From Membranipora membranacea (taxonomy: Eukaryota; Bryozoa; Gymnolaemata; Cheilostomatida; Membraniporidae), in the NCBI GenBank assembly GCA_914767715.1, contig OU612070.1, positions 11,179,501 to 11,239,500 of the forward strand: a DNA stretch of 60,000 nt. The letters are read 5' to 3'. Within the stretch, counting starts at the first letter, position 1, and the number at the start of each line of letters is the position of its first letter. A model generated the notes under the pieces. The model was not told where the DNA came from. It saw nothing but the letters and a program-made list of their open reading frames with translations, and made no database searches. Shown here piece by piece: positions 1-12,500 of this stretch. Position numbers and translations under genes: made by a program.

Positions 1-397
1 ATAGTTTATGGAGGTTTTAGGTGTTACTAATTGGCTCTGAAGACTAAAATACTGTTTGTTTTTTGTCAATTTTTAGTCATTTTAATCACCTTACTTCAGC
101 TAATTACTGCTAGTCTAAACGGTTATCTAAGTCGGTGCCAAAAAACCATTTGATACATCCTGGCATTTTAGCCTGTTTAGGAGGGCTTATATAACTTTTA
201 CCTGTGATGAGAAATGAGACGTGACAAATTAATTGGTGGGCCTTTCTTCACCCCCCTAGTCTCGTAAAATGATATAACACCTGATCTTGCTAATGCAAGA
301 AAAACAAAATATTAGTTTCAGTAATTGTCTACATTTTAAATACCTTATGATTAAAACTGATTATAATGTTTTTGTTTTTGAACCACTATATTTGCAG

Positions 398-548
398 CCG
401 GTCGTAGCCGCCATGACGCCAGTTGTTGACCATCGATCGCTGCCAAACAGCGAGCCAGCACGCCTACGCCTTACCGGGAATGAAATACGAGCCACTGACA
501 TTAAATTCCAAACGTCAGCCGATTCTATTAGAAACTATGCTACTGAAG
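398..548 (+). CDS. APC: APC exon a: lead-in to first visible 20-aa repeat
   Basis: The acceptor is tatatttgcag and the donor AAG|GTTTGT. Reading phase 0 in and phase 1 out gives 50 codons ending SIRNYATE, with the split Gly codon completed by the next exon. The YATEG end matches the residues that precede the TPxxF core of APC 20-residue repeats (compare FATES and YCVEG in vertebrates). The rest of the exon is not recognisable linker. Confidence 0.8.
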
Positions 549-3500
549 GTTTGTTCTCATATGTTCTCATATATTCTCATAGGTTCTCATACGTTTTTTT
601 GCTATCTATATTAAGGTCAGTTCTCTATGTTGATTTACTAGGAATCCTGGTGGATTAGCCTAAATTAAATTCAAGGTTATATAATCGGTGTTGCAATGAG
701 TCATGTAGACTTGTTTTCTGCTTTGAGTGATTTAGTAGCCAAAAAAAGTCAAAGATTGTGCCAAGACACTGTCTCTTGAGACACTTCCAGAAACTCGCCG
801 CAATTTCCACGAAAAACTCTTCTTTATCGGCTTGACTTTAAATTTTTAATAAAAAGGACAAGTTGGAAGCTAAGATAATGCACATAATTTTATGTTTATT
901 CGGATAGTCTATTTGCACCTTTTCCAGCTAAATTGTAACTTGTTAAAACTGCCAGGGGGTCTTTCAATTGAAAATTGCAGAAAAATCTGATTTCTCAGTG
1001 GTTCTTTCCTAAGATGCTTACTCTTTGATGGAGCTATAAATTCTGAGTGAACAGTTTGGGAACGAATTTGCTTAATTGAAAGATTATGAACAAGGATTTA
1101 GGGCAAAGTCATCGCAACGATTTAACTCAGCTAACGTTGCTTGTCCCCCCTTCCCTTGGCTCTTTTGTACACTAGAACTATTGCTATGCAAAAAACATCG
1201 GATGTTGCTCTATATCAGGTGTAACAATATCCCAGACACTGAGCTTGAAGCTGCGAAGGCTGCTTACGACAGGGAAAGGCTTTTAAATAATGATTATCCC
1301 TCGCATTAGATCTACTTCAAAAAGACCTACCGCCCATTGCAATGTTGTTTTTTAATCAAAGATATTATCATGATGGATTAGGAGGGCTTTAATTTTTTTT
1401 TTTTGGATCAGCTTTTAGCTGATTAGTCGAACCAGTAATCTATTTGATAAAAATGACAATAGTCATCCATCTTTGAAGAATATCACAGATTTCTAATCCT
1501 GACAAAAAGCCACCAGATGACACACTTGAGTCTTAGCTCTACTGAAACAATAAAACTAAGACCCATAATCCAAACCAAATGACTAATCTGTGAACCACAA
1601 AACCATTATTCAATGAGTACAACAGCTTATTCTGTCATATTTGTACTGACCACAAGGATCAAAATTCTACCAGACCAATAAAAGAAACACATTGTCATTG
1701 GTATGAAGTCATGAAGTCATGAAGCCACACATGTCTTATTTTGTAATCATACAAAGCTTCTTTGACTAATTATCTAGATATTCTTGGATTATCACATGAT
1801 CATTTCCTCATAGTTTTCGATTAAATCTCTAAACTTAATCTAAAATGGTGGGCGAGGCCAAAACTATGCAGATTCAAATTCCTTTTGATAAAGAAAAAAA
1901 TGGTGAATTCTGTTTATAATAGTTTCCTTGTCAGACATTTCTAATACCCTTTTATCTCACGTAGAACTGTAAGACTATCAGCTGTGGTGGCATGTCTAAC
2001 ACATGTGATTAAGATGCTATGCTAGGGGCGAAACCACAGTTAATGGTCCTGAGATAAGAAATAAAACATGCATTTGAACCATAAACATAAGTATATACTT
2101 TATATTTATATGTTTGTGACTTCAACATACTACCAGAGACTATAGATATATCTATAGTCTCTGATACTACCTTATTTGATCGCATTGCAGTTACAGACAC
2201 AGACTAAAAGTTGACTACAAGACAATGGAGTTCAAGTTTCAATTTTGGCTGAGATCAGATTAATGCCATTTGAAAGTATCTAGTGGAATGTTTAAATGTC
2301 CTCAGAATTACTCTCAATAGTGTTCATTCTATTTTTCAGGCACACCCAACAACTTTTCTACAAACACATCCCTCTCTGATCTGACCATAGAATCTCATTA
2401 TTCTACAAACAAACCGCCGCAGCTAGGAAATCAGTTTGCTGGTCGAGCTGCTGCCCGAGTGATCCCCGGAGCCGGAGGCCCTAAGTCCCAGAGTAAACCC
2501 TCCTCCGCTCAATCTTCTCCTAGCAGACAAGCTTCCTTACTGCCTCGTAGACAGCTTCCAGCTCTGCCGGCAGGCCAGGCTACTCCGACAAAGCAGAATA
2601 GACCACAGGCAGCTTCTTCTCCATTCATGCAGAGAGGCAGTACGCCTGCTGGTGCTGTTGGAGCTGGTGGTAAACCAGGCTCTGCGTCCGCGTCAGCATC
2701 TGCAGAATGTGATGAAATGAAGAGTTTTGGAGTCGAAGGTACAGTTGTTTTAAAATATAAGTGTTGAAGAGTGATAGTAATTGACCGTTATTCCTTTCTG
2801 TGTCTCACAAGAAGGATAGGCCATTATAGGCACCCTATTCTTCTACTGGATCATTGAGAAGAATGAGGCCTCGGATAGTCCCCCCCCCGCTTCTATCTCA
2901 ATAACCTGTTCGAATATGTCTGCTTATTTGTCTAGCATAATAAGTAACCGAGTAAGCGAAATTGGGAAACTTAAGTTTTGTTTTAGCGGCCGAATCCAGC
3001 ATTCATTTTTTGTCTCGCCCCTACAATTTTAGACCAATAGACTAGACCATGATTTATAATGACGGTTTAGAACTTTTCTACCATTTAGAATTTTCCTATC
3101 ATGTGTACTATACAGTAACTGTATAGTACACATGATAAGAAAATTAAATTTGACTGCTTCACTTATAGTAGGGTATAAAATGTGGCAATTTATGCTGTGC
3201 TTTTTGCGTCAGAACACAAAGACACAAGCGATTTTTTGCGTATTTGCGGATCAAAATCGGTTATAAATTTGAGAGGCAAGACCAATTTGTTTGACATGAA
3301 TGCGCATAGGGAGGAATCCAGCTTCTCATTCACCACCCTTGTATCTCTGTAAGGGTGGCGAAACACATTATTATATTAAGCTGATAATATATCCAAAAAT
3401 TAAACCGAAAATTTAAGCATTTTATTGGCATAACTCTGTCATATCACCCTTTGTTGCACAGTAGCCTTAATCGAAATGCTGTGGAAATTATGACCATGTG

Positions 3501-6500
3501 AATAATTATGACACAAGCTTGTGCAAAAAAGTTTCCATGTAAACCTAGATGTTGCCCGAGGATAAAAAATGGGATAATGACTTTTTTACACAAGCAAACA
3601 AGCATTTTGTGAATTTGGCAATTGAATGTAATCCGTTGCTCTGTAGTACATCATCATGATAGTCATATCACTGATGCATACAATTCTTTCTAAGATTTCC
3701 AATGACAGTCTTTTAACAATAATGTAACGATAGACTTTTTATGTATGCCTCTGCTGCATATTCAAATTTAAAGCTACAAGTGGTAAAAATAACAATAGCG
3801 GCCTCATATTATTTTGGATAAGTTACTAAAATTGCTTTGTCATCGAGTCCGGCGGCTCATCACAAGATTGCATTCACATGACCAAGCATTGCATGGTATT
3901 TTCCAGCGGCAGTCCGGCGGCAACTTCATCCTTCCAATTTGACTGGAAGTGTTTTATTATTAGAAACATCGACAGAAAAAGATCAAGTAGTTTCAAACCT
4001 TGCAAAATCTAAATGAGCTTGTCAGAATAAGTTGGGTGTCTTTACAAGTATCTGAACTGTACCTGACCCGAAGGTTCTATGTTGATTTGTTGGAACTATG
4101 TCAATCAGCATTTGAGGACACTTGTACTCAACTAGTGCTGCTGCTGCTGCTGGCAGGCTATTTTATATTTTGAAGAAAAAAAACGTCTCTTTTCTATAAA
4201 TATTCTGTCATTTTAGCGGAACTAAATCAATATTCTTCCAGCTGTTTTTGTGCCAGAAGTTGGTCATATTTTGATGTAGGCTATCGGCTCATTAATAATG
4301 AGTTTTAACTTGACTTTTTATAAGCTATGTCCAAGTTTGTTATATTTTGGATTTCCGCATTTTCCAGTTTAGTTGTGCTTGCGGATCTGCTAAGATAGAA
4401 TTCCCTTTGGCAGCGTGGGTTAATAGATTTTCCGGATACAGATATCTGATTATTTCATAGGGATATTCCGGAATAGTTGGGTTTGGATACCATAATGGCC
4501 TAAACTCACAACAGCTTTACACGACACAATGCAACATGCTAATGAAAAAAGCTGTGATGATGTTGCGTCTTCCTCTATGCACCGACCGACATGACGTCAT
4601 AATCTCCCTCTCTGGATTTTGGTGTTCGGCTCAAGAAGCCCTACCCAAAACAACGATCAAGCCATACCCTATCAGCTTTCTAAACAAATTCGCGTTCCTG
4701 ACCACTGTTAGCGTGGGTTGCGGCCAGACCAGCGTATACATTGACAACTTTCACGAAAAATTTCACCTATGACAGTATGTGTATAATAAGGAGAATATAA
4801 GATCAGTATATAATTGCTTTTAATAATGGCACAAACTGCACAGTCACTGAGCATCATTAATATTTCCTCAAGGAAGTTGATGAAGGAAAGTAAAAATTGC
4901 AAGAAATGTGCATCGTAACAACTTTCTCTACAAGTGACAATATATAAATGACGCCATCAACTTTAACTTCTTCTAGGGAAACAAAACAGTGGAATTGTCA
5001 GTCCATCTTTGAATGAGAAACACCAGGGGGTTTATCATTGCCAATAGTGACAAGGGTTGGTCATGCCACATATAGATGCGTTAAAATTGGCCTGATCTTC
5101 CTGCAGGGAACTTAAGGAAATTGCATCATGGGGCACTCTTTTGAGACCTCCGTTTCATTAAGTCACCTCCAGTTTTTACTCTTGGCAGGTACACCATTTA
5201 ACTATTCACGGCGTGAGTCACTCAGTTCTCTAAGCTGCGACGACAGCGATGAAGACGCGGAGCTGAACATAACAATAATAAACCGAGTAAACGCTGCTAT
5301 GATGAAACGCATGCAGGACAACAAAGCGGCAGCCAATCAGAATCGAGCAGCGTCTGCTGATAGGAAGATAGCTGCCAGTCCGGCTTCTGCCGCCGCCACT
5401 GCCGTAGCTAAAGCAGGAGATAGTAGCCCAGGTTTGTGTGATGAGGAAAGGCTTGACAAATGAGAAAGGCATTATCTCTTAGGTATTGCCTTTCATGCAG
5501 GATTGATGAAAGGAAATGCCTAATGGATAACTGCATGCTTAGTATCACTTTTTTGCTCGGATTATGAATGAAGTTATTTCCTCGTTGTTGAGGAATTAGA
5601 TTGTCATTCTTATTTCCCAAAATATCATGACTACACAATATTAAATGGCACATGAAGTAACAGAACCTGCAAAAGAGTCTTATGATAAAAAACAACGGTG
5701 ATTTATTGTGGGTGCGGTCGAATGCTATTCTGGTGACGCACTTAGCAGTATTTGAAATGTTATTACTGGGATGGATGCGGTGTTATGGAGATATTTGTCA
5801 TCTTCATAGTGTTTCATTCCTTCTCCAACACTCAACTAGGACCATAACTGCAGTATTTTATGATATATATGTCTGCGTCTAACTCTATGTACTTCAAAGC
5901 TGCAGACTTTGTGACGTTATGATGTCACTCAATCTGCAGTTTAACTACCGACCATAAATTGAGAAAAATCTCAACACTATTATTAATTATTATTATTATT
6001 AATTTATTTGCAGTGCTGAGGCGGGAGAGAGCGGACAGGACTGACAAAGAACTGATGCCTCCTCCTCCCTCTCTCCCCCAGATGGTGGTTAGAGACGGTG
6101 TGATTAAGAAGTTTACCCTTCCGCCGCCGTCCGATGGCTTCCAGAGCCGTGACGAGGTATAGCAGTAGATCAAGCATGATCCAAATTGCCTGCATTTAGG
6201 GTTTGAGCCACCAGAAAAAGGTCTGCGGCTCATTAGCAGAATGAAAATGACCGGACTGCTGGCAATTTAGATCAAACTTGATCTAGTATAGCAGCAGTCA
6301 ACTGGACATAGTGGCCATGTAATTTAATTAGTACATGACAGATTAATAATTTCCCTATATGGTGAAACATCCATGCGCGTCACTTTAAAGTTGCGTAAAG
6401 GGGTAATATTTCTTGTCATTCAGAAATTTTTGTCTGTAACTGTATCTTCATGCAGTGCAATTGTGGTCTTGGAAGCTTCTATTGAATTAATATTTCACAA

Positions 6501-9500
6501 CATTAGTTTGAAAGGTTGATAATTGTTTAATAGCAACAATTATTGAGGAAAAATACCGCTTAATACCACTTCCTAATGGTGGACACTCCAATGCTTCTGT
6601 TTGATTATTGATAAAAAAATCCTTGTAATGGTGCAAAAAATTGAAATATTTTGTCATGCCAGCATAAAAGGATTAAGGCAGAATAACAAAGGGATTAGAT
6701 GGATGACTATAAATCACATTTTTGTAACAATGTAATGCCTGCAAAAAATTCAACTCAAGCTTTCGCCACTTTGTCAGCTAAACCAGTATCGAAATAGGAC
6801 CCTGCAAAACATCATTAAAATCCAATCCAAGAGCCAGTCTTCATAAATGTCGGATATTTCAGGTGCGAATTCCAAGATGACAGTTTTTGACCTTAGTTTT
6901 GGCAGAATTTGTCAGACAATTTCACAATTTTGTCGTGCTCAGTCGTACCACCATCATGGCTTGGTAAAGCTCACCTGTTTTTATGGTGTTATGTATGTAG
7001 GCAGCTACATATGAGTGGTCTGACCTCTTTATTATGGCATTTGACACTTTCGTTGGCGGCAAAATGACAAAATCGTGGGCCAGAATTAGCATATATGAGC
7101 TTGTATGGAAGAGCTGGAGTGCCCTTTACTAATTAATTAAATTCCTAAGATTTACACCAGGTTATAAGGACAAAATAGACCTCTCATCTGATGATTGGTC
7201 AATGTTCTGTCTGCTCACGATTTGCTATCAGATCCGCGAGCGAATTTTACGTTATGATTGTTGAACTAGTGTCAACCACCGCAGAGGCCTGCATGACTTT
7301 AAAGATTGTCACCAAAATATTTTAATTAAATATTCTGTCATTTTGGCACAATTAAATTGAGATCCATCCAGATTTTTGTGCCAGAAGTTCGACTTGTTAT
7401 AACTGAATTTTCACTTTAGTTTTTGGAAGCCCTGACCTATCAGCTTTGGTTTATTTGGGAATTACATCCGTAATGTATTTATGTAATCCGGACCTGCAAA
7501 TCTTTTAACTCTTTGCTGGAGAATTTAAGAGATCTTGCCAGCTGATAAGGATAGGAGGAATTCCGGGTTTTAAGAATGTTGCTAACATGCGATATTCTGT
7601 CGCCTTCGTCATAAACTTATGAATGAAAATATTACCGTTTCGACAGTGAATGCCTCAAAATTCAGTACATGTTCCTAAGCTAAATCCACGTTGGTGTATT
7701 CCAGATCTGCTAACTTCAAAAACAATTTTGTGGAGAATATTTTTAGACAGTATACCTCATAGAGTATTTCATAATAAGGTTTACGTGACAGAAAGAGCCG
7801 GTCATTTGATATGGACCAGAGAAAATCCCCGCTGAATTTTGGAATGTGGCTAAATTTGGTCATTTTGCTAATTCATGCGATTTTCAGCCAAGTCATTATG
7901 TCTCCTTTTACATCTTATAAAGGGTTTAGTCACTGTTTCTGACAGTGAATGCCTTGAAATTTCCAATGTATGCTACACAGAAATATATTATGTAGTGATA
8001 AGGCGTACCTCGGTTGGTACAAAAAAGTTATGTTTGATCCAAAACTATCATCTTCCGTTCTGTTTTTTAACCATCAGATGGTGTAAGCGTACACACTACA
8101 CACCCACAGAGGGTATTCGTCTGCCCAAACATCTACAATTTTGCTACACAAATATTTTATGTGCTAATAAAGCATAAATCTAATAGTAGAAAAATATCCA
8201 TTTTATTCAAAACTACACCCTCTGTTCTGTTTTTTAACCTTCAGATGGCGAAGGCATACACACCCATAGAAGGAACTCCGTACTGCTTTAGTAGGAACTC
8301 CCCTCTTAGCTCTCTGAGCAGTGGGTCTGATAGCGAAGAGGACGAGCCGGGTTTAGGAGAGGATGCGAAGAAGTCAAACATCGCTACCATTGCTGAGGCA
8401 CATCAGGTAATTATACATGATCACTCCCAGCAACCCACAGTGATCAAATCTCGTGATAAAAAAACCAAAAATCCTTAAAAAATTATTGATGATTTTGAAA
8501 GGGAAACTATTAAACACCCCTCTTTTTACTCAAGAAAATGGTGAGGCTCTGCTCTGTTGACGTCATGCCTATAAGATCATGATCACGTGAAACCAGACAT
8601 TTATCATAAAACCTCAATATAGTCAACAAACCACTAGATCAGTATCATAACAAGCAAATGTCATAGGAACTCAAACATGCATGAAAAAAAAGAATAACAC
8701 ATTGCTTCTGCGTATAAATCAGAAGACAGAATACTTGAAGAAGAATCATCATTTGGCACATGTAATGCACTTTTCCTCCATTGTGGGTTTTACGACTAAA
8801 TTTAGGAACAATGTATTATTCTGCCATTCTGACATCACGCAGCAGCTGTATTGTTTTTCACAGTTGGGTGGAAAGCTTGGTTATGACATCACGCTCATCA
8901 GATTTAGCTGAGTTTATTTACCTGTGACAACATTTAGACCTGTTATTGTTGCTCAATTTCCATGAAAACTTTACAGTGAGAGACAGTGCTATGTGTAGGC
9001 GCAGGTATGGCATGATCTTTCTTTGGGAGCATCAGACTGTCTAAAATGTCCACCTAAAATTTTTAAAAATTCACATGTCTGAGGGTGTATGAAACTTAAG
9101 ATTTTGAAATAAGTTCACATGGGTTATCTCAAACAGAAATGTGTCCTAATTCTTGCTGTATAGCCTAATAATAGGCGTTTTTTAGTCAACCGACTTTCCC
9201 ATAGCGTATAATTTGTAATATTTATAGTATGAACTTGTGAAATCATATGATAACAGTAACCCATCCAAATGCCAATCCTAAATGTTTTGAGAGCATTTTA
9301 TGCGCAAAAATATGAGGAAGAATCTAAAATTAGATTTGAGATGGTACCATCGTGACAATGAAACACGTAATGCTGCATTTCCGAAAAACCTGTATGAACC
9401 AGCTTCACCTTGGAAATAACTCAATTGTAGTCTTTCCCTTAGCAAAATATGCACCTACAGGTACAACAGGTATAATTGTGGGTTTTACTTACAAGTATGT

Positions 9501-12500
9501 AAGTTTTGAGTACACTATAGTAACAATTTGCCAAAATTTGATGGCGGTTATTAAATACAGCATAAATGCAGTGTCTTTATTCCAACAGATGGCCTCTTAG
9601 GACGGACGACGACGTCGGTAATCTAATAATAACTATGAGTGACACATAAGTTGTATAATTATGAGATTTATATATATAAAAAGTCACACCGAACAGGGAA
9701 CTGCTGCAAACTATATACAAATACCTTTTCATACCAACGTCATAAGGCGTATGACACCAATTAAGCGATATTTCCCATATTAAGTAGCTGAAAAAGGTAA
9801 CTATTTTGAGAATATTATAAATGTTAATCTGGAATGAATTCGATCAAACTGTATTCAATCTCAATTTTTTGTTTGGTTTCCTTAGTCGGATTTCCTTCAA
9901 AAAGCCCTAAAAATAACATTCGATTAGAATGGATGGTTGGACCATTCAAGGGGTTAGACCTTGGGACCATTTTTTTTATCAATTTGATTTTAATCAACTA
10001 TTTTTTATTGATTCTTTTATCATATGAGGGTAGAATAGTCGCAACCAATCTCAATCATCGGTCCGTGTACCCCAACTTTTCAGTAGCCAACATATTCTTC
10101 ACTGGTAATAGAAAAAGCCTAGAGGAGTTAAGTATTTGCAGGAGGAACAGTTTACCATTTAGTACATGCTTGAGAAAGCTAATAATTAAAGCTAGGCCAC
10201 ATTAACTGGCCCTCTGAATATATTCTCCCACCTCAGCTTTCCAAAATTTAGTGATAGCTAACATTAAGACACCCCAAACTAGCTAAACTAGGCTCTAGCC
10301 AAGTAATGAATATAGGGGTATTTATGGAAAATAGAATTTGGTTAAACCCCTAGGTGGACCAATAGTATTCATGCATCACATTATACAACACCGGAATGAT
10401 GTGCTTTTTTTTTAAATTGCTCTACTCTAAGTGTATTATATATCTATCGCAGTAGAGGCCTTCCCAAAAACGCTCGCATTAAACCAATCCTGAAAAGCGT
10501 GTGATAAGGATAAGTTTCCATGCTTCGTACCAATGCGCAATCATGCGATTTTAGACCATCATTCGAAGCATGGAAACAATCACGCAATTCAATTTCATTT
10601 GCATTGGTCATTGCAATCACAAACAGAATTAGTTCGAATTCAAGCCAAAATCCACTCCATATAAGCAAACTATAATTTGAAGCATGGAAACTCAACTTTG
10701 TATCACATCCTATCGATTCTTGCTTTCTTATCAGGCTGAAGGTGGAAAGTCATCTGTATCCTCGGATAGTGACAGTGATGATAATAGTCAGGGTTCTCTA
10801 GCATCTAGTCATGCTTTTCTCGATCACTGTATAAGCTCCGCCCTTCCAAAGAAAACATCTACTCTCCCTAGACCCACAGCTAAGACATCTGGTGCCACTG
10901 GAACTAAACAAGATGAAGAAAAAACTGCAGTGGTAATAGTAAGTTGAACTTCGTACACTTTTTGAGTAGATTTATTATTATCATAGTAGAGAGAAAATGC
11001 AAAAAAAAACATAGACTGTTTTAATCAATGAGTTTCCATGTTAACCTGGATCAAATTTGATCCAATTTGCCTGCATTTGCAATTGCTCTGACTCCTTTGA
11101 CAAGCCACAGGCCAATAGGGAGAGCAATAAGGAGAATCCTTTTTTTCTGCAGCTTATCAGTGCCTCCATATTCACATAAAATACATGATAGGAAAGATTG
11201 CTTCGTCACTCAGCACCGGACAAATCAAGGAAGCTGGAAATTGGGTTAAAAGTGATAAGCCATGCTGAATCCAAATTAAGCGGTCATTGGTGACTGGTGA
11301 CCCGCAGTTCAGCTTCAAAACTGAATCACTTGTTGCTTTTGCTAAAACTAAAAGTAGTAGTGGTTCCTGTAGCAAAGATGCTAAATGCCCATAGCATAAT
11401 ATAATTAACTTGTATGGTTTGATGGTTGTCTTTCTATTCTTCTGATGTCAAAATGGGTGGTCAATTTATGATTGTTCTTATTTAATATTTTGACAGCCGG
11501 GAAGAGAATATTGTAATTATTTGAGATTATTTTTGGGAATGTTATTCTTCAGATACTACATTGGTTTGCTGATCATTCTTACTGGAACACAATAGCTTTC
11601 ACTCATTTAATTCTGATGTACCCGTGATTGTTTTGATGGATAGACTGGCGAATTGACTGCGCGTACATTTCCATTATCTACTTGCAGACTCCACAAAAAA
11701 AGACAACACCGCCTAAAGTGTTACCAAAGCCGAAACCAAAGCCTGTGAAGTTACTTCCAGCCAATGGTCAGATGGTGGTCTCTCAGAGAACCCCTAGCAG
11801 AGGTAGGAACAAAAATGTAGGTTAAATATTAGGGATGTCGAGTCATAAACACAGATGCGGTCAATAAAATTCAGATTAAAATTTCCAAGTTCTATTATTG
11901 TTTGTCCGTGTTTATGAGTGCATATTTATGCATTTTGGAACTTTGACAAATGACCATGAAGCTTTCCGGATGTCCTTGATGAATTTGTCGATGGCGTGAC
12001 GCTCCGGGAATAGCAAGCCTTTATTACAGGTATCCCACTATGTTTCCATCACCTTTGAACCCGTATCTTGACCCTCTCCATCCCTTGTGGTTGTATAAAA
12101 GGGTTTATCAAAATAAAAGTTTTTGCTCATTTGTGATCTGATTTGCATGTGTTCCTTCTTTATATAAGGTTCCTGGGCCTATCCTGCAATGCTTGCCAAG
12201 TGTTGATATCACAAATACATGTGCCTCAGTTGATAACAACTATGCCACTTAAAGTATATCGTGAAACTGCAACTAATCACTTTCTTACTCTCGAATGTTA
12301 TAAATTTTGTTAAACATGTCTTTTCTTTTCGCCAGGAATGTCCACAGAAACATCAACCGACTCCTTGAAGACTGACAATATGCCTTCTACCTACAAACAG
12401 ACAGAGGTGAATATCATCATGAACTTGCCTTACACTCTTGTATAAAATAGGACTATGATATTGAAAATTGCATATTAGAAATTTTGAGAGAAAAAAAACA

